This document shows positions 23,985-35,742 of a DNA stretch of 64,000 bases, piece by piece. The stretch spans positions 262,308,574 to 262,372,573 of the forward strand of contig NC_081407.1 in assembly GCF_030272615.1 (NCBI RefSeq), written 5' to 3'. The notes under the pieces were generated by a model, which was given only the letters and a program-made list of their open reading frames with translations, was not told where the DNA came from and ran no database searches. Source of the stretch: Cryptomeria japonica (lineage: Eukaryota > Streptophyta > Pinopsida > Cupressales > Cupressaceae). The position numbers and the translations under genes are program-made. Positions within the stretch are counted from its first letter, which is position 1, and each line of letters opens with the position of its first letter.

Positions 23985-26900
23985 TTATGCGCTCTTTTCA
24001 GCCTTTGCAGTTTGTTCAATGGGTTGTTCGGTTGCAACCTCTTCTATCTTTTCAAGGGCACTCTCCAACTGCTCCAGATCATGGGTGGAATATTTAACTT
24101 CCCACTCATTATATGTCTCTTCTGTCGGCCATGAAAAATTAATCACATCATCTTTAATTTTAGTCAACCTTTTCCAAGAATTTTTCAGTTTGTTGACTTC
24201 TGAATTAAGAAAACTATAATGTGATTTAATTTTTTCTATTTCCTGTATTGTTATAACAAAGAAAGAGGCATCATCAAGATCAATGATTCCCTTAACCCTT
24301 GCTGATAATTTGACTTCTATATCTTTAAGCCATATTTGCTTATCTTTCAACTGATCCGGATTGGCAAAAATTCCTGGGAGCAACTCAAAAACTTGATCAG
24401 TGTATTCCTTCTTGCATAAATTGACCTTTCTATCCACATTATCTACATCTGCTGCCAATTGCATTAAAACTTTAGCGACATCAGAAGTGGTTTTGATAAT
24501 GGGATTGGCTCTTGCTTCATCACAGGATACACACATGAACTCTAGATCTTGCTCCCTAGGCCTCCATTTGTCAAAAATGGGTGTCAAAATGGCCTTATCT
24601 CTCCTCAGTTCATTCCATATCTCCATAACTTTTCCCACATTGTTGTAAAGCAATGAGGCATTTATTGTATCTGCAAAACTGGAGATTGTGGCCCTTACCT
24701 TTTCCTCATATTTCCCTGCATACAAAGCCTGCGCTTGTTTCAGGTTTTCTAGTTCTTGAGGAGTAATCTCAATCATTTGGGAGCTGGAAGGTGCTGGAGA
24801 TAGTGGAAATTCGATGATAGGGCTTGTAGGTGGAGGTCTTGTAGGAGAGGAAGAAATCATCAATGTTGAAGGCTCACCTTGTTGGTGTTGTCCCATCAAC
24901 TGGCTTTGTAATCTAGCAATGATGTTATCTTTACCTCTCACCTCCTCCTTGGCATTATTATAGGCCTTCAAAACTATTTCCAACTTAATTTGGAGGGCCT
25001 CCTTTTCTTTGGCTTCCTTTTCAGCCACTGCAACACTGAATTTTGCAGTTTCTAGCACAGTGCTGGCAGCCTCTACTACCCCTGTACTCTGCACTCTTTT
25101 TACCATCAATCCACCAAGGTGACTTGACCTTGGGGTGTTTTTGCCTTTCTTGCCCTCATTTCTCTTGAGGGACCACATAACTAATGCAGCATTATCCTTA
25201 CTGAATGTAACCCCTTCCATGGGTTTAGTTTCTTTTCTTACTACATCTAGCACCAGAGCATCAGCAATATCCCACTCTGGTAAGATGAGCACTCCAGCTT
25301 GTGCTACTAGATCTGTTCCCTGTTCAGGAGTGATGGTTTTGAATTCTTCCATCATCTCTTGTTTTATTTCTTCCTCCACTAAGGCTGGGTCTTTATCAGG
25401 CTGCTCGGCCTTCCTTGTCTCACATCTAGCATTATATCTATTTATATGCTGTTTCCAAATGAACTGCATGAATGCTTCTGATGTAACAAAGTTGTCATCA
25501 GCTAAAAAGGCACTACTTGCCTTTTTTATCTCTGGATCCCACTCTTGGCCTTTGAGTTCAGTGGAGGTAATATCCATTTCAGCATCAATGGGCTCTTCTG
25601 ACATCCCTTCCTCCACTTCATCATAGGTATATGCAATTTCCCCTAAGCTTCCCAACTGCAAAAGATGTTCAGCCGCTGCTTGTTCATCTCCTATATGAAT
25701 AGGGGATTGGGATGGGGAATACAAGGGTGTATCTAATTGCACTTCCTTCCCTACCCTTTGTCTCTTTGGGCTATCTTGGATGTCAATAACATCTTGTATC
25801 TTCCTCTTTCCTTTGGATGTAGAGGGTTCCCCTGTTGTAGGCACCAACACACTGTAACCTGATTTCTTGTGCAATGTGTAATCAGCAGGAGGATTTGCTT
25901 TGGTGGAAGCTGATTTGCTCAGGATCATTCTAGCCTTTTCAGGGTTACTCTTAATCACAGCTTCCCTCTTCTCCTTCAGTGTTTGCATCACATCTTCAAA
26001 ACAAACAATCAAAATTTTTATTTTTTCTTCCAATGGGGAGAAGCTAGACAATGGGTCATAGCTAGCATCAAATTGATGCACAAAATCCAAGGCTTTCTTG
26101 TAGGCCACCCACTTTTCTTTCCTTAAATACTACTCATCTAAATCAAATTCATTTCTGATGAGGTCTTCAGGAAATTGGAATTGATGAGGCCTACCTCTGC
26201 ATGCTACCTTCTTCCTGAACACACCGTTGAAGAAGTCCTCTGGATCAGCACACCTGGACACTGTAGTGGATAAATGGTAAGGTTTGAGGAAATCCTCAAA
26301 GCAATTCCAGCCTCCCTTTGTAATTACAAATTGGTGGGCTATGGTAGCTGTAGGGAAAATAGTCCCTTTACCTCTGCCTGTTAACTCTGCCTCTTGTAGG
26401 CCACCAGTTTGTCTAAGGATCTCAGCTATTCCCACTTTGAGAGGGACCTGGTAAGGTAACAAAAATGGAGTACCCCTAAAACCAAAAACTCTGAAAACCA
26501 TGGAGACTGGATATAAATACATGTCACCCCAGTTATGAACAATTTTGATGTTCTCTGCGAATTCTTTTGGTCTTATGAATTCCAGAAGAACCTTGGGGAC
26601 TCTTAGGTTATCAGAGCAAAGGAGAGTCCTTATTTTAGATGCAAAATATTTATCAAACTTTAGGAAACTAGCATCCTCTCTGTCCCATGACAACACAGTA
26701 CTCCATAATTGTACTGGCATTTTCTCTCCTTCCTTCTCTTTAACCAGGTCTAGTCCACTGGCGAAATAATCACCACCTTTGAAGAGAAAAAGGTGCATTA
26801 AGAGTGAATACCATCCGAAAGGTCTATCCACCTTTCCATTTTTTATTCCTATCAACCCTCCATGGATAGCATCGACAATGAAAGAAGCATAATCGAATGT

Positions 26901-27626
26901 GATAGGAAGAGAAGGATTCAAAATCTGAACAATCATTAGCAAGTAGTGATTTGGCATATTTGCTTCAGCATCCTCTCCTAGAACTTGGCAAAGTGCCCAA
27001 TACATTCCTTTAGCCCTCAAGGTAAACATACTCAATGAGAAAGGCTCTTGCGTATTGGGTCCTACAACTGCTAACCCTCCTATTTTCAGAAAAAGTTCTT
27101 TAAGAGGCCCATTCCTTAGATGACTCCTCTGTGCACTATACACTTGGGCTAATGATGTGAAATTTATGGGTTCCAGGAAGTTTGTGAACTCATTGAGTCA
27201 AAATGCTGTCCTAAATTCCTCAGCATTAATTTCCACAAGGGTTTTCCCATTTACATCCCGGATGCATCTTGTTACTGGATCATAATTTAATGCCATTTGG
27301 GTTAACAAGTCTGTATCCATGAATACCCCTAGGACTACTAACTTCCCAACATCTAGTTCCCAAATACTATTTTGAGGGGCAGGAGAATTTCTCATTCCAA
27401 ATCCGACTTTAAATAACCCCAACCCGGACAGTCCCACCTTTGGGTCTCTCAGCCAATTACCCTTGTCATACAATCCTTCTCCTATCTTCAGACGGGGAGC
27501 CCTGGGCACTAACTCTTTGGCCTTTGATGCCTGGTTAGTTGACAACGTCAACTGTTCTAAAAAATCATCACATACACTTCTTTCTAAATAATTAACCTTG
27601 CCAGAAAATTCCCTTTTAGGAGCCAT
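23985..27626 (-). pseudogene. LTR-encoded ORF of element C, right copy (unrecognised, about 1,213 aa)
   Basis: From ATG 27626 to the stop at 23985 the frame is uninterrupted by indels and has only two nonsense codons: TGA at about 27198 (GGA in the left copy) and TAG at about 26130 (CAG in the left copy). The two LTR copies together define an ancestral protein of about 1,213 residues. Residues 1-500 are globular, and 500-600 basic and Lys-rich. From about 620 onward there is a Met/Glu-rich acidic linker and long coiled-coil helices, ending in a Glu-rich tail. Hydrophobic runs are short, so I see no signal peptide or membrane anchor. The upstream hairpin/G-box cluster would place it directly behind the LTR promoter. 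It would be read either from its own transcript or as the first cistron of the genomic RNA. No known function is claimed. Confidence 0.8.
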
Positions 27627-28170
27627 TTGAAAACGCAAGAAAATTAATCACTCTTAAACAATCCTGCAACACGAGAATGATTTTACTTAAAACACCACAC
27701 AAGAATTGCTACAAAATATGAGAGAACCTGATGCTTGCTTGAAGGAATTTGCTCTGCAACTGAACTGCCTACTCTGTATCTGAAAAAGATAACTTTGCGT
27801 CTACTCGTCTGCAAAATCTTTTGAAAGATAGCTTCACTTGGTTGTTAGGAAATCAAATACTTGTACTCAAGGCCTTAACTATAACATTGATTCCGCATGC
27901 TTCAGTCGTCTCTTCAAAATCGAATTCATACGAGAATTCATATTTTTCGCTCCAACAGGTCATAACATTCCTGCAAGTGTTTCACTGTTACCTTTTCGTT
28001 ACTGACGACTTTGTCTTTAGTCTGGGTCCTGCTTTTTTATTGGCTGCATAATACCACGTGGCATCGAATCATTGGCCTTAAAATTCCCTTCGCATTCTAT
28101 TCGATACTGGCCGTGTGTCTTTTTTTACAGCGACATTTCCACCTTGGCGGGCCCACACTTTCTTCTTTGA

Positions 28171-29218
28171 CCACGTGTCATCATGACACGTGGACGGTTC
28201 TTGTTCATTCTCGCTATTTCATGAGCTTAAAGAGTGAGCACTTAACCTTTGCGAAATAGCGCCAGCCGTTGGATCATCTCTGAAGTTGATCGGCATTTAA
28301 TCCTCTGAGAAGGCTCTCAGGAATAGTGGGCCCGCTGACTTGTCAGGAACACCTGGCACCCAGTCACCTGCAGCGCTGATTTGTCGCTCTGTCATTCGCC
28401 AAAAGGAAACCACGAGGGGCCCCACTTTCATCTCAACAGGTCTATTTCTCACATCATCATCATGACACGTGGACGGCTCTCGTTAACTCTCGCTATTTCA
28501 CGGGCTTAAAGGGTGAGCATTTTACCCTTGCGAAATAGTGCGGGCCGTTGGCTCATCTCTCAAATTAATCAGCATTTAATCCTTTGAGAAGGCTTTCAGG
28601 AGAGGTGGGCCTGCGGACTCGTCATGGACACTTGGTGCCTTGTCACTTTCAGAGCTGACTTGTCACTCTGTCATTTGCCAGAAGGGAACCATAGGGACCC
28701 ACAGTTTCCTTTTAGACCGTGTGTCATCATGACACGTGGATGACTCTCGTTAACTCTCGCTATTTCGTGGGCTTAAAGGGTGAGCATTTTACCCTTGCGA
28801 AATAGCGTGGGCCGTTGGATCATCTCTGAAATCGATTGGCATTTAATCCTTTGAGAAGGCTTTCAGGAGAGGTGGGCCCGCGGACTCGTCATGGACACTT
28901 GGCGCCTTGTCACTTTCGGAGCTGACTTGTCACTCTGTCATTTGCCAGAAGGAAGCCACAGGGTCTCAATAGATTGTTAATAGCTGTACCTGCCAGGTCA
29001 TCTCTGGGGCCCACTTCAAACCTTTAATCCTAACCCGTCGACTGTGGTGACTTGTGCCACGTGCTACCTTTTAATATGCCAGAAGAAAGCCACGGGGCTC
29101 CAACCACCTTTGACAGCTACACCCTTTACTTCCTCCGTCATGACACATGGATGGTCCTCGTTAATTCTCGCTATTTCATAGGCCTAAAGGGTGAGCATTT
29201 TACCCTTGCAAAATAGCA
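28171..29218 (-). repeat. Hairpin and G-box repeat cluster in C's right LTR
   Basis: Hairpins at 28212-28261, 28491-28540, 28758-28807 and 29169-29218 have the same 279/267/411 spacing as the left copy. At 28171-28193 a perfect 23-bp inverted repeat has CACGTG in both arms. Some G-boxes have decayed CACGTG to CATGTG, a CpG transition. Confidence 0.8.
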
Positions 29219-29574
29219 CGGGCTGTTGGATCATCTCTCAAATCAATCACTAATTACTGGGCCTGACAACTTTAGAAGAAAAGCATACAAGGCATAAAAT
29301 TTTCAAATAATCAATGTAACCGCCTAGGCAAATAATAAGGGGGGACACTTCCTACGACCCCACGACCCATATTTTAAGTGAATAAAGTAACAGAAGATTA
29401 GAAACCAGAGGGTTTAACACAAAAGGATAAAAATTCAAAAACCCTTAAACCCCTAAGGTTTAGAACAAAGTTGAAGCACTTGGGATTACACCCTATTCAA
29501 ATTTTTTTTTTTCAATGAACCATAGCCAATTATGGGAAAAGAAGAACCCAATTTTAAACAGTGATAACAGGAGG

Positions 29575-30251
29575 AGGTGTAGAGGAGTGTGCGAATCACT
29601 AGTGGTGTGAAGGAGGAGCCTCCACCAATCCATACAAGGTGGCTAAAACACAAAACATACACTGTGACCCAGGCAGACCATAAAAACCCTCACAAAACCC
29701 TTAAAAACCCCAAAATTTGCCCAAGGCACTGTACGACCACTTGGAGGCCCAAACCCAAAGAAATACTTGAGCCCTTGCCAAATTAATGGTAGTCCATTTT
29801 GGGAGTTTGGGTAGTTTGTGCATCATTTGCAAGAGAGAGCCCTAAAAGTCCGGATTGGAGGCCTAATAGGGGCTCTTCCTTGTAGCCCTATTTTGTAGGA
29901 AATGAGCAAAATGGTGGAATTGGTAGGAGGGATGAAGTTTGCAACTTCTTGGGGGCACATGGATGGATGTAAAACATGGTTTAAGACCTTTCCTAACCTT
30001 GCTAGGACCTAGGAAGGAGTAGGACAAGCCATGCCCTTATTATCCATAGTAAGGGGTTTTGAGTCTCATGAGTAGGTGAGACCTTAGGAGCAGCATTGCA
30101 ACTCATTGGTGGGTGGCTTGGGAAAGGTTAGCAGATTTCTCAAGCAAGGGAAGTCTTAGAGACCCTAGGGTGTGAAGAGAACACCAGGTGATCCAAGGGA
30201 AGGATCCAAGAGCATAGACTAGGCTAGTCTATCCTAGACCCCATCGCATCA
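29575..30251 (+). repeat. Element A 3' LTR, part 2
   Basis: Continues the A LTR exactly from where element C interrupted it, matching 3035-3714. It ends CATCA, followed by the CTTTT target duplication. Confidence 0.92.
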
Positions 30252-30256
30252 CTTTT

Positions 30257-30543
30257 GTATGTATAAGTTAAAGCTCAAACTGGTATTTGTTCCAACCAGT
30301 ATGATGTATTATAGTCTTTAGACTATCGGTGTTTTGTAGAAAGTGTTTACCGATCTAAAACGGTATGAAGACCCCAAGCAGTTCGAAGATCTCAAGCGGT
30401 ATGAAGGAACGAAGGGACACAACTTATATTTCCCGGTCTTCATTTTGTCAAACCGACAATCGATATTTTTCTTTAACTGGTATTTTGTATGAACTGGTAA
30501 TACTCTGTGATGAGTTACCAACTGACATTTTGTGATTAGTTAC
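30257..30543 (+). repeat. Element B 5' LTR, fragment 2
   Basis: Continues 2064-2132 and matches 55751-55796 plus 63128 onward in B's 3' LTR. Differences are mostly C/T and G/A. It ends at the GTTAC target duplication of element D (30539-30543). Confidence 0.88.
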
Positions 30544-31981
30544 TGTAGTCACATAAATCTGTCCATTTTAATTAAATGAATATTTCGTATTTATTTGATT
30601 AAAAATCCACTAGCCATCAATTAATTAAATTAATATTTAATTAATTTATCCCCAAACATTCTTCTATTAATTAAATAAATTATTCAATTTATTTTAATTA
30701 ATTCATTAAATCCAATACAAATCAATTAAATAAATAAAATCTATTTATTTAATTAAATCCCCCTTTTCCTCTTTTAAATAAATTAAATAAAACATTTATT
30801 TAAATCATTTTAAAACCACCCCACTTGCATTTTCCTACAAATGCAACTTGCACACATTTATTGAAATAAATGAATTTTTATTTTAAATAAAATCCTATTT
30901 TCCCTCACCCACCAAATCCACTTGCAAAATCTAATCCCCTTCTAGATTCTTCTAACCCCTTCCTAATTAGCCTAATCCATCCTCTAAATATTGTCACATT
31001 CATAAGCAAAATGGAGTCACTTCTCAAATGGCCCAAAGTCTTGGATAACCATTGAAGGTTTTCAACCTTCAACCACCAAAAACCCCAAAGTCTTTGAAAA
31101 CCATTAAAGGCTTCCAAATTTCAACCACTTAATCCCCAAAGTCTCCAATAACCATTAATGGTTAACTCAAACCCTTCCACATGGTTAAAACATTTGTTTT
31201 GACTCAACCTCTACTCAACCCAAGGGTCTCATCAGGTCATTAATGCTTTGACCATGATTATCTCTTAATCATTTGCACAAAGGTTTATCCTTGGATTAAT
31301 TCCTAATTCAGTGGGTAATCCTAATTTAGGCTTGACTCTTAGCCTTTAGATAACCATGAGGTCCTCTTAGGCCTTTAATGCCTCCAACCTCTTCTCTCAA
31401 CCCAACCATATGTTGACATTTGTCATCATTTGATTGGTGCCAATTGTGCACATGGATCCCCAACTTTCAAGCTTGACCCTTGATTAAACCTTTCAATCCT
31501 GGCCATCCATTGCTCCATTTTTCCTATAAATAGAGCCCATTCCTTCATAATCCAGATCCTGAAAATTTGTAAGCATTTAGACTATAGCCATTTTAGAGAG
31601 CATTTAGCATAGCATAACTAAATCTTGTCTTTTTGGTAAAATTAATCATTTTAGCATTAAAAATAGCTTTTCATTTCATGTTTGGAGCTATTCTACAAAT
31701 CTCAATCCTCCATAAGCATCCATAGTGCAAAAAGCTGCTGAGAGCTACACTATTTTGGAACTTGGAGAGGAGAGGAACAAGGGAGAAAGGAGCTAATATC
31801 ATGTTAAGAGATATTTGGAGATATCTCATTGTCTTACTTCTTTAGTTAGATTCATTAGCATGTTTTTAGTGTCTCCTTTGGAATGCCTTCATGTTTTAGT
31901 TTTTGATTGACTAACTCTAACGTCTTGTGTGTTTTGTGTTGTTGATCATAAACTAACATTGTGCCATTTAGGAGGGCGTCA
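30544..31981 (+). repeat. Element D 5' LTR
   Basis: TGTAG...GTCA, 1,438 bp. The first 300 bp are very AT-rich with repeated TTAATTAA-like words. The middle has several CCAAAGTCT...AACCATT repeats (31020-31170). The core promoter is the TATA box at 31525. Confidence 0.95.
31525..31533 (+). promoter_or_regulatory. TATA box of element D LTR
   Basis: TATAAATAG, a consensus plant TATA box, about 450 bp before the LTR end. The second copy lies at 49083-49091 in the 3' LTR. Transcription probably starts about 30 bp downstream. Confidence 0.7.
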
Positions 31982-31983
31982 TT

Positions 31984-32023
31984 TGGTGAACCCGACGTGA
32001 ATCGAACACGCAACCTTCTGATC
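31984..32023 (+). promoter_or_regulatory. Element D primer binding site, about 40 nt of tRNA-Trp type
   Basis: Begins TGGTGAACCCGACGTG two bases after the LTR. From memory, the complement to plant cytosolic tRNA-Trp(CCA) continues without a break to base 32023. That covers the whole 3' acceptor strand, T-arm, variable loop and part of the anticodon stem. Normal primer sites are 12-18 nt. Confidence 0.75.
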
Positions 32024-32078
32024 ATTTTTTTTGAAATTAACATTTTGCTTGTTGAAATTGCCACACAGGTCGCGCTTC

Positions 32079-32350
32079 GGCGCTATTGAACGCGTTTTAG
32101 CGCTTTTGCAACAATTTCTTTTAGCGCTATTGACACTAAAATAGCGCTATTGAAAAGATTTCAGCGCTTTTGACAACATTCCAGCGCTATTGTCACAGTT
32201 TCAGCGCTATTGACACACTTCCAGTGCCTTTGTCATCTCGGATTTTTCTCTTCTTTCAGCGCTACCGTTTAAATTAGCGCTTTTGATCACACAGAATAGC
32301 GCTATTGTATGAATCAGCGCTTCTGCAAAAACACAGAATAGCGCTATTGC
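32079..32350 (+). repeat. AGCGCT array in element D's 5' leader
   Basis: About twelve copies of GCGCT occur in 270 bp, mostly as AGCGCTATTG or AGCGCTTTTG at irregular 15-35 bp spacing. The core is palindromic, and the trailing ATTG/TTTG gives it direction. It starts about 55 bp after the primer site. Confidence 0.8.
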
Positions 32351-34699
32351 GACAGAGTGTCGCCCAAATTGACTTGTAACCAAAAAATCAGAATTTAGGC
32401 TTGTGGAAGCCCCCCCTTTGAGCACTGATTTTATTAACTTGTTTCTTTTCTTTGTGCAGGTTAACAACCCAACAAAAATCACAAAATTTTTTTCATTTAA
32501 AGTGCTTAAAAAGAACTTAAAAACACAAAAAAATAGTTTTTCATTGTTTTCTAGTTAGGCCTCATTTTCTTTGGTGCTTAAAATTAACAAACACAAAATT
32601 TGATTTCGTTGCATCAATTGGGACCTAAAATTTACAAACCACACTTCAAATTTTGGTGCAAATAAAATACACAATCCACTTGTTTTGATTTTTGCAAGCG
32701 ATTTTTACTTCATGCAAACGTGTTTTCCATTAAGTTGACCAGGATTTCAAATTCTAGAATACAAAAACACATTGCTTTTTGAAGTTAAAAAGAACACCAT
32801 GACTGTTGGAGCAACATCTCCAAATAGTTAGATCACATTTGCAAATGTTGTATTAAAAAGAACAAGTGAATTTCGTGTTTGGCACGCTTGTGCACAAAAG
32901 TCAGTCGAGTGGACCTACTTCTAACACACATTATCCTCTCCCTTGGCTTTCGTGGTCCTAGGTGCAAGAGAAAAGTGTTAGTAACACTCACATTTTATCT
33001 TTTTAAGAGAGGCCTGCCAAGGGATCGATACTCTTGGGAACGACCTCGAGCGGTAAATCCTTCGAGCTGCTATAGAAATCAGGTGAGAGCAAAAGCTGTA
33101 GCCTTGGGTATAGCTGTTCCTACAGTGTAACTGGTCGAAAGGACAAATGGGCCCCACCACCAGTTACAAGGCTCTTAAGTGAGTCACTGCAGAATGAACT
33201 TATGTCCAAAAATATCGAACATGACTAAACACCTTTAAGTAGTAGCCCACCCGTTCTATTGATTGAGGATATTTGAGGTATAATTTAGTGCAAGAGCATA
33301 GATGGTTTTGCTCCCAAGATACTCACCATACATATTTCCTTGAGTAGAAACATAGCTTTTTGAAAGGTCACTTGTGGCTTGATAAAAGTGGTGACTCCCC
33401 CATCATAGGGATCATCTATTTGTTATGCTCATGCAAGACTTAGTATATCACATCCTTACCTGCCACGGCGGGATTCATAAGGTATGTAGTACCAAAGTTG
33501 AAGAAATATCAAGATGTGGGCTAAATTTATCACAACTGGCCATTTGACCATAGGGATAAAAAGTGTTTGAAGTGTGTTCGTTTTACAGACCTAGTGCGAA
33601 TTGAGCCGACTTCAGGCTTTGGAAATACATCTTAAAATACATCTAAAGGAAGGGTCAGAAACAAGTCCAAAGATTGGGTTAATCTAGATCCATACTCATT
33701 TGTGCCTTTAAGGCTACAATTTTGTGTTTGTGTGCTTGCTTTGTTTTCTTGTCAAAGAAAAATCAGAAAATCAATCCCAAAAACAAAGTATTCATCCAAC
33801 ATCTGTCAACACAACCAAAAATACCAAAAACAAAGTGCAAACAACACAGAGTCACAACTTTTATGACCATTCTTCACATCTTGCGAAAGAAGAAGTGTCA
33901 TCAGAATATCACCTTGAAAAGGAGACCACTAAGCTCAAAGGCTTTGATCAAAAGGAGGAAATTCTTCTATCTCAATAGACAAATCTTTGTCTCACATAGA
34001 GTCTTTCTACATCGCATGCGTCTATACCTTCAAGGTAAAACAAACGAGTTTGATTTAGAATCATTGAACCACAGAGCTTTTATGCAATATAGAGCTCTGA
34101 GTTATCACAAAAATCAAGGAGGAAAGATTAATCCCAACTTCTTCCCAAACATCTGTATCACCTACAACACAGCTCGAGAAGTGCCACCAACACCTGAAAG
34201 GGAAAAAGAAGAGTTTGTCCCATTTGTGACACAAAGTTTTTATTGAAGTTGAAAACATTTTCATCCATCATTTCATTCATACATCATCACTTCATCATCA
34301 ATCCATCCCAAAAATTCTCAAAGCATTAAGAGGTTCTTGTCCCAAATTCTCTTTTTAGATATTGCTTGAAATCAAACACATCACATCACTTTTTAGATTG
34401 TTTCTACATCTAGGATAAGCTCATCCTAAGAGACACATCTACGCAGGTTAAAACTAGTTCATGACTGAATCCTCTCATTGCTAGGTAGTCAAAATCTGTA
34501 ACACATCTCAGATTTCTCTACACCTTATCACATCCAATCTTATCAAAACAAACAAGCAATTCAAAGAAGGAATTTCGGTTACATTTACCTTAAAGTGCTA
34601 GAGATCCCCATACAACACAAATCACCAATCATCAATCTTTCATTTCATCACCAACTCATCATCGTCTTCAATCAACTTCAAACAAAACTTGTAAACAAA
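32351..34699 (+). other. Untranslated leader of element D
   Basis: 2.3 kb between the array and gag. It contains scattered short frames, such as 33722-34246 (174 codons, Lys/His/Asn-rich), that I do not consider coding. Possible splice-like sites are TTTGTGCAGGTT near 32452 and CAGGTGAGAG near 33080. Long leaders with spliced introns occur in some Tat/Ogre elements, but no intron can be proved here. Confidence 0.45.
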
Positions 34700-35390
34700 A
34701 TGGCTCAAACCCGATCGTGATCAAGGCAGCGAGAAATAGAAATTGAGGAAGAAGAGGACAACCTCAATGAATTTCAAGAAGCACTTGGAGGAAATGTGAA
34801 TGACGAAAACCCAAGTACTCCCACTCCTTCAACAATCAAAAGGGTTCAGCATAACCCTCATTTTAACAGATTATTTGATGAAATACTAAGGAGCAATGCG
34901 GACACTCACTTTTTAAGACTCGCTCAAGAAGGAGCCAAACTCCCCTCTGACTTTGATCTTGCCCAATTAAGACAAGCATCAGAAAGACAAAGTCACCATG
35001 AGAAGGAAAGGCGTAGAGATCCCATCAGATATAACATCCCTCGAGATAACCCACCACCTCCTCCTCCTAATGAAATGGAGATGTTGCGGCAACAAGTTGA
35101 GAATCTCGCCCAACAACTTCATAGTGGTGTTAAGACCAATCAATTTTCACTTAACGACATCTGTCCCTATCCGTTTGATAGGAATCTTTATATGCCACCC
35201 TTTCCATGCGGGTTCGAAACACCCCAATTTGAAAAATATAGAGGAAAGGGGGATCCCCGTGATCATGTCCGAGAATTTCATTCCGCTTGTCTTGAAGTTG
35301 CATATGAAGACACATACTTAATGCGCCTTTTTCCCCAAAGCTTGGGAGGAACAACCACATCATGGTTTTCCCGACTACCAGGCGGCATTA

Positions 35391-35742
35391 GAACATTTGA
35401 GGAACTCATCCAGAAGTTCCTATCTCATTACTCTTATAATATTGAACGCGACATCACCATGGCTGATCTATGCAACACCAAACAAAAACCAGGTGAATTA
35501 TTCTCAGTATTCCTGCAACGATGGCGCCAAATGTCTAGCAGACGTTCTCTTCAGTTACCTGAATGAGAACATTTGAGGAACTCATCCAGAAGTTCCTATC
35601 TCATTACTCTTATAATATTGAACGTGACATCACCATGGCTGATCTATGCAACACCAAACAAAAACCAGGTGAATTATTCTCAGTATTCCTGCAACGATGG
35701 CGCCAAATGTCTAGCAGACGTTCTCTTCAGTTACCTGAATGA
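35391..35742 (+). repeat. 176-bp tandem duplication inside element D gag
   Basis: Bases 35391-35566 are repeated almost perfectly as 35567-35742 (one CGC to CGT change seen). The unit is not a multiple of three, so it shifts Gag out of frame. Deleting one copy would rejoin the two Gag halves in one frame. Confidence 0.92.

Larger units (their letters stand above)
9327..29569 (-). mobile_element. Element C: 20.2-kb Tat/Ogre-like Ty3 retrotransposon with 6.5-kb LTRs carrying an ORF
   Basis: The LTRs are 9327-15853 (3' LTR in element sense, 6,527 bp) and 23046-29569 (5' LTR, 6,524 bp). They start TGTTATCA and end in ACA on the minus strand. The target duplication GGAGG lies at 9322-9326 and 29570-29574, inside the 3' LTR of element A. 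The internal region holds a primer binding site and one gag-pol frame in the order Gag, protease, archaeal-type RNase H, RT, RNase H, integrase. The extra RNase H and the size place it with Tat/Ogre elements. Each LTR contains a same-strand ORF of about 1,213 codons and a cluster of hairpin repeats. LTR divergence is roughly 2-4% in the stretches I compared. No convincing polypurine tract is seen beside the left LTR. Confidence 0.93.
23046..29569 (-). repeat. Element C 5' LTR (right copy)
   Basis: 6,524 bp with the same layout as the left copy: repeat cluster (29218-28171), ORF (27626-23985), then about 940 bp without coding signal. It drives transcription on the minus strand. I did not find an unambiguous TATA box. 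Confidence 0.92.
2133..30251 (+). mobile_element. Element A: Ty3 chromovirus, itself split by element C
   Basis: The 5' LTR is 2133-3714 and the internal part 3715-8412. The 3' LTR is 8413-9326 plus 29575-30251, interrupted by element C. The target duplication CTTTT is seen at 2128-2132 and 30252-30256. The element carries a Met-initiator primer binding site, one gag-pol frame ending in a chromodomain, and a purine tract before the 3' LTR. The chromodomain places it in the chromovirus branch of Ty3/gypsy. LTRs are about 1,582 and 1,591 bp and differ by roughly 5% in the parts I compared. Without the nested C it would be about 7.9 kb. Confidence 0.93.

Noticed and set aside
31984-32023. tRNA gene
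   Set aside because: Only the complement of the 3' half of a tRNA is present, directly after an LTR. It is a primer binding site, not a gene.
32079-32350. CRISPR-like array
   Set aside because: The repeated unit is only 6-10 bp with irregular spacing, in a plant retrotransposon leader. There are no repeat-spacer units and no cas genes.
33722-34246. 174-codon frame in element D's leader as an ORF1
   Set aside because: Skewed Lys/Asn/His composition, no motif and overlapping alternative frames. No evidence of coding.
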